Below, in pieces: positions 13,392 to 27,300 of a DNA stretch of 64,000 nt. Each line of letters starts with the position of its first letter. The first letter of the stretch is position 1. The notes beneath the pieces are model-generated. The model did no database searches. It worked only from the letters and a program-made list of their open reading frames with translations, and was not told where the DNA came from. The position numbers and the translations under genes were made by a program. The stretch comes from Xanthomonas indica (GTDB taxonomy: Bacteria > Pseudomonadota > Gammaproteobacteria > Xanthomonadales > Xanthomonadaceae), in NCBI RefSeq assembly GCF_040529045.1, contig NZ_CP131914.1, positions 1,410,501 to 1,474,500 on the forward strand, read 5' to 3'.

Positions 13392-13868
13392 TCAGGGCTT
13401 TGCTTTCGGCAATCGTGTCAGATAGGTGCCGCTGGCCCTGTCGTGCCAGGTCAACCGTTCGCGATCAAAAAGCGCCCACCAGAACCCCAGCCCGCCCAGC
13501 AGCAACGACACGCTGCCCACCAGATAGCGCCGCCACAGCGCGCCCCAGCTCGGCGTGGTGCCGTCGGCGCCGTGCAGGCGCAGCCGCCACGGGCGCATCC
13601 CCAGGGTCTGGCCGCCGCGGCGCCAGCTCAGCGTGGCGTACAGCCCGGCCACCGCCCAGCAGCACAGCCACAGCAGCCACTGCAGGGCGCTGAAGGGCGC
13701 GATGTTCTCGCGCGGGGCATGGCCCTCCAGGGTGTAGCCGAGGGTGAACAGCGCCGAGACCGCGAACCACAGCGCCAGCACCGGCCAGGCGTCGTAGAAC
13801 AGTGCCAGCAGCCGCCACAGCAGCAGCGCGCGCGGACGGGGGACGGAAGCGGGAGGCGATGCGCTCAT
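13392..13868 (-). CDS. RDD-family membrane protein
   Basis: A polytopic membrane protein of 158 residues. The RDD signature is visible as RLLALFYDAWPVL (about residues 15-27), followed by hydrophobic segments (ALWFAVSALFTLGYTL, LLWLCCWAVAGLYATL, SVSLLLGGLGFWWALF), with GGQTLGMRPWRLRL before the last pair and a C-terminal WHDRASGTYL, typical of the family. RDD proteins are of mostly unknown function; some act in ion transport or as small accessory membrane proteins. The ATG at 13868 is preferred over a GTG at 13874. It converges on the lptG operon. Confidence 0.8.
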   Translation of the reverse strand: MSASPPASVPRPRALLLWRLLALFYDAWPVLALWFAVSALFTLGYTLEGHAPRENIAPFSALQWLLWLCCWAVAGLYATLSWRRGGQTLGMRPWRLRLHGADGTTPSWGALWRRYLVGSVSLLLGGLGFWWALFDRERLTWHDRASGTYLTRLPKAKP

Positions 13869-14004
13869 CGGCACAGCTTAGAGCCAGCCGCGCGCTTTGC
13901 GGTGGACGGGATGCGCCGCAGTCGAACTGCTCACGCATGCCATCCCGGTGCGCTGCCCGGGCACGTCGACCTTGCGCCCCCAGGCAAAGCGGCTAGGCTT
14001 TTCC

Positions 14005-14074
14005 AATCCCCAATCCCCAATCCCCAATCCCCAATCCCCAATCCCCAATCCCCAATCCCCAATCCCCAATCCCG
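14005..14074. repeat. Tandem heptamer array (AATCCCC)10 at the xerD start
   Basis: Ten contiguous 7-bp units: nine AATCCCC and a last AATCCCG, with no other mismatch. The array ends 6 bp before the xerD ATG and so occupies the ribosome-binding region. The opposite strand reads (GGGGATT)n, with ten runs of G that could form a G-quadruplex. Unlike the other heptamer elements it has no complementary arm nearby. Confidence 0.97.
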
Positions 14075-14080
14075 CCCAGC

Positions 14081-15055
14081 ATGCCCTCCCTGCATTCCCC
14101 CGCCGAGCGCCGCCAGCAGACGCAACGGCTCGCGCCGCTGCGCGAGGCCGATGCGGTCGCGATCCAGCAGTTCCTGGATGCTGCCTGGGCCGAGCAGGGC
14201 TTGGCGCGGCAGAGCCTGGACAGCTACCGCCGCGACCTGGAGGGTTTCGCGCGCTGGCGCGACGGCGCGGGCGGTGGCCTGGCCGGCGCCGATCGGCAGG
14301 CGCTGTTCGACTACCTGGCCTGGCGCACCGAACTGGGCTATTCGCCGCGCAGCAATGCGCGCTGGCTGTCGTCGCTGCGCGCGTTCTTCGCGCTGCGCGT
14401 GCGCCGCGGCGAGCGCAGCGACGACCCGACCGCGCTGCTGGAACCGCCACGGCTGCCGCGTTCGCTGCCCAAGGCGCTGGCCGAGAGCCAGGTCGATGCG
14501 TTGCTGGCGGCGCCGGACGCGACCGCGCCGGCCGGGCTGCGCGACCGCGCCATGCTTGAGTTGATGTATGCCGCCGGCCTGCGCGTCAGTGAGTTGGTGA
14601 ATCTGCCGGCCAATGCGGTGAACCTGCGCCAGGGCGTGCTGCGGGTCACCGGCAAGGGCAGCAAGGAGCGGCTGGTGCCGCTGGGCGAGGAATCGCAGCA
14701 CTGGCTGCAGTGCTACCTGGACAGCGCGCGGCCGGCGCTGGCGGCCGGGCAGGCGGTGCCGGCCAGCGACGGCGTGGTGCCGCTGTTCATCGATGCCGCC
14801 CGGCGCGCGCTGACCCGCCAGCAGTTCTGGGGGCTGGTCAAGCGTTATGCCGCGGTGGCCGGGATCGACCCGGCGCGGATCAGTCCGCACGGCCTGCGTC
14901 ACAGCTTCGCCACGCATCTGCTCAACCGCGGCGCCGACCTGCGCGCGCTGCAGATGCTGCTCGGCCACAGTTCGCTGTCCACCACCCAGATCTACACCCT
15001 GGTCGCGCGCGAGCACCTGCAGAGCCTGCACCGCAAGCATCATCCGCGCGGGTGA
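14081..15055 (+). CDS. xerD: Tyrosine recombinase XerD
   Basis: Site-specific recombinase that, with XerC, resolves chromosome dimers at dif. The protein has 324 residues (E. coli 298), the extra length being N-terminal. All catalytic residues are visible: R168 (GLRVSEL), K192 ([13 protein letters not shown]), H270 and R273 ([14 protein letters not shown]), H296 ([14 protein letters not shown]) and Tyr305. The N-terminal SAM-like core-binding domain spans about residues 25-115. The start ATG at 14081 is the only in-frame ATG before the core domain; no Shine-Dalgarno sequence is visible because the heptamer array lies there. dsbC follows after about 100 bp. Confidence 0.95.
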   Translation: MPSLHSPAERRQQTQRLAPLREADAVAIQQFLDAAWAEQGLARQSLDSYRRDLEGFARWRDGAGGGLAGADRQALFDYLAWRTELGYSPRSNARWLSSLRAFFALRVRRGERSDDPTALLEPPRLPRSLPKALAESQVDALLAAPDATAPAGLRDRAMLELMYAAGLRVSELVNLPANAVNLRQGVLRVTGKGSKERLVPLGEESQHWLQCYLDSARPALAAGQAVPASDGVVPLFIDAARRALTRQQFWGLVKRYAAVAGIDPARISPHGLRHSFATHLLNRGADLRALQMLLGHSSLSTTQIYTLVAREHLQSLHRKHHPRG

Positions 15056-15153
15056 GCGCGGTCGCGGCGCGCGATGGCCGCTCAGCCTGTCTACATGGAC
15101 CGCGGTGGGGGGTATGCGACAATCGGGCGATTCGCAGCCCTCATGGATCGCCA

Positions 15154-15957
15154 ATGCTCCGTTTTGCTCTTTGCGCGCTGCTGGGCGCAGCTTCGCTCTC
15201 CGCCTGCGCACAGTCCACCTCCCCGGCGCCCGGCGCCGCCGCGGCCAAGGCCAGCCCCGCCGCCAGCGGCGCCCCGGGCGAGCAGCGCGTGCGTGCGGCG
15301 CTGCTGCAGCTGGACCCGAACTTCAAGCCCGACTACATCGGCGCCGCGCCGTTCCCCGGCTTCCGCGAGGTGGTGGTCGGCGGCCAGGTGCTGTACGTCT
15401 CCGACGACGGCCGCTACCTGTTCCAGGCGCAGCCGTTCGACATCCAGGAAAAGCAGTTCGCCTCCAGCGAGGGCCTGCTGAGCTACCGCCGCAAGCTGCT
15501 GGAATCGGCGCCGCGCGCCGACCGCATCGTGTTCGCCCCGGCCAATCCCAAGTACACCATCAGCGTGTTCACCGACATCGAATGCGGCTATTGCCGCAAG
15601 CTGCACAGCGAGATCGGCGAACTCAACAAGCAGGGCATCGCCGTGGAATACCTGGCGTTCCCGCGCATGGGCCTGGGCAGCCAGGACTACAAGGACATGG
15701 TCGCGGTGTGGTGCGCGGCGGACAAGAAGCAGGCGCTGACCGACGCCAAGGCCAGCGGCAAGGTGCCGAGCGCGGCCAACTGCAAGAACCCGGTGACCAT
15801 GCAGTACAACCTGGGCCAGCGCCTGGGCGTCAACGGCACCCCGGCGATCTTCGCCCCGGACGGCACCCAGCTCGGCGGCTACCTGCCCCCGGCCAAGCTG
15901 CGCGAAGCCCTGGACCAGCGCGCGGCGGAAGCGACCAAGGCTGGCGGAAGCCGCTGA
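15154..15957 (+). CDS. dsbC: Thiol:disulfide interchange protein DsbC
   Basis: Periplasmic disulfide isomerase of 267 residues. The signal sequence MLRFALCALLGAASLSAC contains a possible lipobox (LSAC), so the protein may be lipidated, which is not usual for E. coli DsbC. The N-terminal dimerisation domain covers about residues 45-115 (VRAALLQLDPNFKPDYIG onwards). The thioredoxin domain has the active site C144-G-Y-C147 in FTDIECGYCRKLHSEI and the cis-Pro region NGTPAIFAPDG. The xerD-dsbC order is the common one in gammaproteobacteria. The ATG at 15154 was chosen because it starts the signal peptide. Confidence 0.93.
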   Translation: MLRFALCALLGAASLSACAQSTSPAPGAAAAKASPAASGAPGEQRVRAALLQLDPNFKPDYIGAAPFPGFREVVVGGQVLYVSDDGRYLFQAQPFDIQEKQFASSEGLLSYRRKLLESAPRADRIVFAPANPKYTISVFTDIECGYCRKLHSEIGELNKQGIAVEYLAFPRMGLGSQDYKDMVAVWCAADKKQALTDAKASGKVPSAANCKNPVTMQYNLGQRLGVNGTPAIFAPDGTQLGGYLPPAKLREALDQRAAEATKAGGSR

Positions 15958-15963
15958 GCGGCC

Positions 15964-16214
15964 GGGAATGGGGAAACGGGAATCGGGAATGGGCGCGACT
16001 GCGCTCGTTTTTCCCCAGGCACGGCGTTTAACGCCGGTGTCTCCCCTTTGGGGCATCGGCGCGGTCTTTGCCGCTGCGTTATCGCGGGCGTCACACCGCA
16101 TTTTGTGTCCAGAGCGCCATTGCAACGGGCGTCCAACCACCGGTACGTCCGCTTGCGCCGACCCCGCTCGGCGGCCGGCTGTGCCGATTCCCCATTCCCG
16201 AATCCCCATTCCCA
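15964..16214. repeat. Heptamer-array palindrome between dsbC and purL
   Basis: The left arm (15964-15993, GGGAATGGGG..CGGGAATCGGGAATGGG) and right arm (16185-16214, GATTCCCCATTCCCG and on) are complementary and enclose about 190 bp. The purL promoter lies just to the right of the right arm. No gene was recognised in the 305-bp gap. Confidence 0.8.
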
Positions 16215-16223
16215 GCTCTCCGC

Positions 16224-16229
16224 TACAAT
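16224..16229 (+). promoter_or_regulatory. Candidate -10 box for purL
   Basis: TACAAT lies 33 bp upstream of the purL ATG. The matching -35 position falls inside the heptamer repeat arm and has no good TTGACA match, so the assignment is weak. Confidence 0.3.
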
Positions 16230-16262
16230 AGCCAGCCCGTTTCCTCACACGGTTCCCCGGAC

Positions 16263-20321
<4,059 letters not shown>

Positions 20322-20584
20322 CCCGCCCCCTGGCGCGCTCGCCGCGATGGCGACGCGCTTGCTCGGTCGGCGCCGACGGTGACGTGTTCTGCGACCTGAT
20401 CGCGAGCAGACGATGGCGCCCGCCAGGGCGCCGTCGGCAGCGCCCGCTGCCCCGATGTTGGGGCCGGCGCTGCCGGCTGCGTTGATCGAGGGTCTGTGCC
20501 GCGCTGCCATCGCTGTGGGATGCAGACTGCAGTGCCGGGATTCGTGGCGTGGCATGCGCCGAATCGCGCGTCGCTGTGTCCCAT

Positions 20585-20748
20585 GTGGGAGGGACTTCAG
20601 TCCCGACGCAGGACGGCCTCCAGGCCGGCCGAGCCGACGGTCTGACGGGCCGATGCCGTGATTTTTCCTGTGTGTCGAGTGGGTTTCCTCGGCCATCCCG
20701 CCTTCGGATGATCTGATCGCGCCCGGTCGCGGCTGAAGCCGCTCCCAC
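20585..20748. repeat. Two REP-type elements downstream of purL
   Basis: GTGGGAGGGACTTCAGTCCCG begins at 20585 (itself a palindrome, GGGACTTCAGTCCC). The arm GTCGCGGCTGAAGCCGCTCC at 20727 is a relative of the valS-side palindrome. Together they could pair imperfectly over about 115 bp. Confidence 0.7.
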
Positions 20749-21012
20749 GCAACGTCGCGGTGCGTCGCGCGCTGGCGTCATTGCGTCGGTGTGCTGGATC
20801 CGCCGTCGCACCCAGGCGCGCGGCGCGCGCCCACTCGCGGCGCTCTGCACTGTGTCGCCGCAACCCGGCAGCACCCATCCGTCGCCCGGCACCCAGGTCG
20901 CTCCGCCATGCGACCGCTCGCCCCATTTCGCGCAATCGGCGCGATCCGCATCCGTCTGGCGCCGTCGCCCGCCCTGCCTTGACGCGCTTTGGCGCCTCTA
21001 CCAGCTGTTTGC

Positions 21013-21026
21013 GTCAAGTCCTTGAC
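21013..21026. promoter_or_regulatory. Inverted repeat GTCAAGTCCTTGAC upstream of adhesin
   Basis: Perfect 6-bp arms with a 2-bp spacer. It shares the TCAAG..CTTGA half-sites with the repeat at 21176-21192. A possible regulator-binding site; no regulator is known. Confidence 0.35.
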
Positions 21027-21175
21027 AGAAAACGAAATCGCCCGACGCGTCGCGTGTCAAGGCTGGCAAGCTTCGTGCCGAAAAATTGGCGCGACCTGGT
21101 TGTTTTCATTGATATTTATCGAAAATTTAACGAAACCAGGCTGAATTCGCGGTCTTTGTCACGGCGCGTGGCGCA

Positions 21176-21217
21176 TCAAGTCAAAAACTTGACGTACTTG
21201 AGAGGCCGAGTTAACAC
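21176..21217 (+). promoter_or_regulatory. Candidate adhesin promoter with overlapping inverted repeat
   Basis: -35 TTGACG (21189-21194) and -10-like TAACAC (21212-21217) have a 17-bp spacer. An inverted repeat, TCAAGTCAAAAACTTGA (21176-21192), overlaps the -35 box, as expected for an operator. The resulting leader would be about 170 nt, with a perfect hairpin CGTCCCGGTCGGGACG at 21286-21301 and another, CCGACAGGGGGTCGG, at 21317-21331. Confidence 0.4.
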
Positions 21218-21397
21218 TCGAGTCAGTTCCGCATTCCACCTCGGTTCATCTACAGCTCCGAGCAGCGACAGGCGTGAGCCTCTCGCGTCCCGGTCGGGAC
21301 GTGCGGCACCAAAAAACCGACAGGGGGTCGGCCGGCCGGAACGCCGGGCGAGGGTGGCTTTTTGACCGAAACCAGCCGAATTGAGGAGCAGTCGTCG

Positions 21398-24300
21398 ATG
21401 AATCGGATTTATCGCAAGGTCTGGAACAACGCACTGGGGATGTGGGTGGTGGCATCGGAACTGGCCAGCGGGGATGCGCGCGGCGCGGTCGTCCGCGATC
21501 GCCGTGCCGCACGCGCACACGGCCTGGCCCTGGCCGGCGCGATCGCCCTGGCCTTGGGCGCCGGCGCCGTGGCGCTGCCCACCAGCGCCCAGGCGCAGGC
21601 CCTGCAGATCGGCGACAACGCCAGCGCCAGCGGCGACTACGCCACCGCGGTCGGCGCGGAGAGCAACGCCAGCGGCGCGCAGAGCACCGCGACCGGCGCG
21701 GCCAGCAATGCCAGCGGCGACGGCAGCGTGGCCAGCGGCACGCTCAGCGAAGCCAGCGGCGTGGAGGCCAGCGCGCTCGGCTACTACAGCACCGCCAGTG
21801 GCGATGGCGCGACCGCGCTGGGCGCCGAGAGCATCGCCTCCGGCGTCGCCAGCGCCGCGGTCGGCGTGGCGGCCGACGCGACCGGTGCGTACGCCACCGC
21901 GGTCGGCGGCTTCTCCAGCGCCAGCGGCTTCAACAGCACCGCACTGGGCAATAGCGCGGTCGCGCAGGGCCGCAACAGCGTGGCGCTGGGCGCCGACGCG
22001 GTGGCCGACCGCGACGACAGCGTCTCGGTCGGCAAGGCCGGCGGCGAACGCCAGATCACCAACGTGGCCGCCGGCACCGAGGCCACCGATGCGGTCAACG
22101 TGGCGCAGCTCGACGCGGTCAGGCAGACCGCCGACACCACCGCCAAGTACTTCCAGTCCAGCGGCAGCGATGCCAGCGATGCCGGGGCCTACGTCGAGGG
22201 CGCCAACGCGGTGGCCGCCGGCGAAGGCGCCAACGCCATCGGCGATGGTGCCAGCGCGCTGGGCAGCGGCGCCACCACCCTGGGCGGCAATGCCACCGCG
22301 GTCGGCAGCAACGCCACGGCCGTCGGCGCCTCGGCGACCGCGGTCGGCGGTGCGCTGTCGATCGTCGACGAGAACGGCGAGGTGCTGCTGGAAGGCACCA
22401 CCACCGCCGCCGAACAGGGCGCCAGCGCGTTCGGCGCCGGCGCGCAGGCCAATGGCGCGTTCTCCACCGCACTGGGTACCGCGGCGCGCGCCGACGGCAC
22501 GCAGAGCACCGCCACCGGCTTCTCCGCCGCCGCCACCGGGCTGGCCGCGACCGCCACCGGCGGCTTCAGCCAGGCCGGCGGCGATTTCGCCTCCGCGTTC
22601 GGCTACGGCGCCAACGCCAGCGGCGGCGATGCCGTGGCGGTGGGCTTTTCCAGCCTCGCCAGCGGCGTTTCCAGCACCGCCGTCGGCGGCAGCGTGCTCG
22701 GCCTGTTCACCACCGAGGCGCAGGGCGAAGGCGGCAGCGCGTTCGGCGCCGGCGCCTGGGCCAACGGCGACTTCTCCACCTCGGTCGGCTGGTTGAGTTC
22801 GGCCGACGGCGCGTCCAGCGCCGCGTTCGGTGCCGCGTCCTGGGCGCAGGCCGACGACTCCACCGCGCTGGGCTATGGCGCCAAGGCCGCGGCCAGCGGC
22901 AGCGTCGCGCTCGGCCAGGGATCGGTCGCCGATCGCGCCGACACCGTCTCGGTGGGCAGCGCCGGCAAGGAGCGGCAGATCGCCAACGTCGCCGCCGGCA
23001 CCGAGGGCACCGATGCGGTCAACGTGACGCAACTGGATGAGGTGAAGCAGGCCGCGGCCACCACCGGCAAGTACTTCCAGGCCAGCGGCAGCGCCAACAG
23101 CGATGCCGGCGCCTACGTCGAAGGGGACGACGCACTGGCCGCCGGCGAGGCCGCCAATGCCATCGGCAACGGCAGCACTGCGCTCGGCGCGGGTGCCGAC
23201 GCGCTCAACAGCGGCGCCACCGCGGTGGGTAGCGGCGCGGTCGCGGCCGGGCAGAACAGCGCCGCCTTCGGCACCAACGCGCAGGCCACCGGGCCGGCGG
23301 CGGTGGCGGTCGGTGGCGTGGCGGTGGACGCCAATGGCGAGCCGCTGATCACCAAGAGCGGGGTGGCGGTGGATACCGGCGCCACCAGCGCCGGGGTCGG
23401 CGGCACCGCGCTGGGCGCCAGCGCCGATGCCGGCGGGTTCGCCGCCTCGGCGGTGGGCGTGGGCGCCTACGCCGGCGGCGCGCAGGCATCGGCCTTCGGT
23501 GCGGTGGCCAATGCCACCGGCGACTACGCCACCGCGGTCGGCACGCAGAGCGTGGCCACCGGTACCAGCAGCGTCGCGGTCGGCGGTCCGGCCGACCTGA
23601 TCCCGGGCCTGGGCCTGTTCGTGCAGACCCAGGCCAGCGGGGCCAATGCCGCCGCGTTCGGCGCCGGCGCGATCGCTTCGGGCGACGAGTCCACCGCCAA
23701 CGGCAGCATGACCGAGGCCTCCGGCCTGCAGAGCACGGCGCTGGGCTACTTCGCCTACGCGCCGGGCGACTTCGCCAGCGCGGTGGGCGCGCAGGCCTGG
23801 GCCAGCGGCGCCAACAGCACCGCGCTCGGCTACTACAGCACCGCGTTTGCGGCCGACAGCGTGGCGCTGGGCGCCAACTCGGTGGCGCGCCGCGCCAACA
23901 CGGTCTCGGTCGGCGATGCCGGCAGCGAGCGGCAGGTCGTCAACGTCGCCGCGGGCACGCAGTCCACCGATGCGGTCAATCTCGCGCAGCTGGATGCGGT
24001 GCGCGCCACCGCCGAAGGCACCTCCAAGTTCTTCGCCCATGGCGGCAGCGGCGCGGTCGGCGCCTATGCCGACGGCGAGGGCGCGCTGGCCGCCGGGGAT
24101 GCGGCCAATGCCTACGGCGCCGGCGCGGCGGCGTTCGGCAGCGGCGCGGCGGCGATGGGCGATGACGCGGTGGCGCTGGGCAACGGCAGCAGTGCCAGCG
24201 GCACCGGCGGCACCGCCATCGGCGGCCGCGGCCAGGCCTACGACCAGTACAACCAGCCGATCGTCGATGCCGACGGCAAGCCGGTGCTGGTCGGCGCCAA

Positions 24301-27300
24301 TGCCGGCGAGAACGCCACCGCGCTCGGCGCGGGCGCGCAGGCCACCGGCAGCGTCGCCACCGCCACCGGCTACGGTGCGCAGGCCACCGGCGACCACAGC
24401 ACCGCCGGCGGCTACAAGGCGCGTGCCACCGGCAACTACAGCCTGGCGCAGGGCGACAATGCCTGGGCCAGCGGCGAGGACGCCAGTGCGGTCGGCGCCT
24501 ACGCCTGGGCCACGGCCGATGGCGCCTCGGCGTTCGGCACCTCGGCCTGGGCCACCGGCACCAATGCTTCGGCGTTCGGCACCGGGGCGTGGGCCAGCGG
24601 CAGCGGCGCCACCTCGATCGGCTTCAACAGCTGGGCGCCGGGGCTGAGCGCCACCGCGGTCGGCCGTGGCGCCTTCGGCTACGGCAACTACAGCGTGGCG
24701 CTGGGCTTCCAGGCGCTGGGCAACCAGGTCAATACCATCGCCATCGGCACCAACACCGTGGCCGACGCGGAAAGCGCGATCAGCCTCGGCGCCGGCAGCG
24801 AAGCCACCGCCGCGAACGCGGTGGCGCTGGGCGCCGGCGCGGTCGCCGACCGCGCCTACAGCGTGTCGGTGGGCAGTGCCGGCCAGGAGCGGCAGATCAC
24901 CAACGTCGCTGCCGGCACCGAGGCCACCGATGCGGTCAACGTCGCCCAGCTGGACGCGGTGAAGCAGGCGGCGGCGACCACCAGCAAGTACTTCCAGGCC
25001 AGCGGCAGCGCCGACAGCGATGCCGGCGCACTGGTCGACGGCGACAATGCGCTGGCCGCCGGCGAGGCGGCCAACGCCACCGCCGACGGCGCCACCGCAC
25101 TCGGCGGCGGCGCCAATGCGGTGGCCGCCGGGGCGACCGCGATCGGCTTCAACGCCGTCTCCAGCGGCGTCGATGCGATCGCGCTGGGCAATGCCAGCCA
25201 GGCGGCGGGCGAGAACAGCATCGCCATCGGCAGCAATGCCCAGGCCAGTGAGATCGGCGCCACCGCCAGCGGTGCCGGCGCGCAGGCCAGCGGCACCTAT
25301 TCCACCGCCACCGGCAACGAAGCGGTGGCCTCGGACAACCAGGCCACGGCCACCGGCTTCCGCAGCGCCGCCTCGGGCACCGGCGCCACCGCGCTGGGCG
25401 GCTACAGCGAGGCGACCGGCTACCTGTCCTCGGCACTGGGCTATGGCGCGCTGGCCTCCGGCAGCTACGGCACCGCGGTCGGCGTGTCCTCCACCGCCTC
25501 CGGCAGCGGCAGCGTCGCGGTGGGCGAGTACAGCGTGGCCTCCGGCGAGGAAAGCGTGGCGGTCGGCGGCACCTCGTTCTTCGGCCTGATCCCGGCCGAG
25601 GCCTCGGGCGCCAACAGCGCCGCGTTCGGTGCGGGTGCCGGCGCCACCGCCGACTTCAGCAGCGCGCTCGGCAGCCTCAGCTATGCCAGCGCCGACAGCG
25701 CCAGTGCGTTCGGCTACGGCGCGTATGCGTCCGGCGTCAACAGCGTGGCCCTGGGTGCCAACTCCGAGGCGGCGCGCGACAACACCGTCTCGGTGGGCAG
25801 CGCCGGCAAGGAGCGGCAGATCACCAGCGTCGCCGCCGGGACCGAGGCCACCGACGCGGTCAACGTCGCCCAGCTGGAGGCGGTGAAGCAGTCCGCCGAT
25901 GCCACCGGCAAGCAGTTCAAGGCCAGCGGCGGCAGCGATCCGGCCGACGATGTCGGCAGCTACGTGGAAGGCACCTACGCCACCGCCGCCGGCGAGGCCA
26001 GCAACGCCTACGGCACCGGTGCCTCGGCGTTCGGCAGCGGCGCGCTGGCCGGCGCCCGCTATGCCACCGCGTCCGGCTACAACGCCACCGCCACCGGCGA
26101 ATCCAGCACCGCGATCGGCGGCTCGCTGTACTACACCGATGCGAACGGCAATGTGCTGCTCGACAGCACCACCACCGCCAGCGCCGCCGGCGCCACCGCG
26201 CTGGGCGCGGGTGCGCAGGCCAGCGGCACGTTCAGCAGCGCCAGCGGTGCCGGCGCCATCGCCAGCGGGCTGCAGGCCACCGCCGACGGCTACAAGGCCA
26301 CCGCCGGCAGCGACTACAGCACCGCGGTCGGTGCCTTCAGTACCGCCAGCGGCACCCGCACCAGCGCGTTCGGCTACGGCGCGGCGGCGGCGGGCAACTA
26401 CGCCTCGGCGCTGGGCTGGGGCAGCACCGCGTCCGGCGCGTATGCCGCGGCGCTGGGCTACAGCGCCCGCGCCACCGGCGAGGACGCGACCGCGCTCGGC
26501 GCCTCGGCCTGGGCCACCGCGGCGCAGACCACCTCGGTCGGCCAGTTCGCCTGGGCCACCGCGCAGGGCGGCACCGCGATCGGCCAGAACGCCTTCGCCT
26601 ACGGCGGCACCAATGCCACGGCGCTGGGCATCAACGCCTCGGCCAGCGGCGCCGGCAGCGTCGCCTTGGGCTCTGGCGCGCGCACCAGCGAAGCCAACGT
26701 GGTGTCGGTGGGCGGCGGCAACGGCGTCAGCGCGCCGGCCACGCGCCGCATCACCAACGTCGGCGCGGCGGTCAACGCCACCGATGCGGTGAACAAGGCG
26801 CAGCTGGACGCGGTGGCCACCGCCGCCGGCGACACCAGCGCGCGCTTCCAGAGTTCCGGCACCGCGGTGGCCAGCGCCAGCGGCGTGGACAGCACTGCGG
26901 CCGGTGCCGGCGCCACCGCCAGCGGCCTGCGCAGTTCCGCGCTGGGCGTGGGTGCCGTCGCCGCCGGCGCCGGGGCCACCGCCAGCGGTGCCGGCAGCTC
27001 GGCGACCGGTGCGCGCAGCACCGCGATCGGCCTGCAGACCAATGCGATCGGCGAGAACGGCGTGGCGATGGGCTACAACAGCTTCGTCCGCAACAGCGGC
27101 AGCAACGGCGTCGCGCTCGGCGCCAATGCCGGCGTCTCCGCGGACAACGCGGTCGCGCTCGGTGCCGGCTCGCGGGTGTACGAGGCCGACACCGTGTCGC
27201 TGGGCAGCGGCAACGGCCGCGGCGGCCCGGCCACCCGGCGCATCGTCAACCTGACCGCCGGCAGCGTCGCCGCCGGCAGCACCGAGGCGATCAACGGCGG

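Larger units (their letters stand above)
20322..21397. other. Long intergenic region upstream of the adhesin
   Basis: About 1.08 kb. It holds a repeat of the GTGGGAGGGACTTCAGTCCC family at 20585-20609 and a REP-type arm (GGTCGCGGCTGAAGCCGCTC and on) at 20725-20748. From about 21010 it becomes clearly AT-richer than the rest of the window and holds the candidate adhesin promoter. A 201-codon open frame at 20760-21365 has no family features and is not called. Confidence 0.7.

Noticed and set aside
14005-14074. Possible CRISPR array
   Set aside because: The units are contiguous 7-mers without spacers, and no cas genes are present.
20760-21365. 201-codon open frame upstream of the adhesin
   Set aside because: Its codon use breaks down in the AT-rich part, it has no ribosome binding site or motif, and it covers the likely promoter region.
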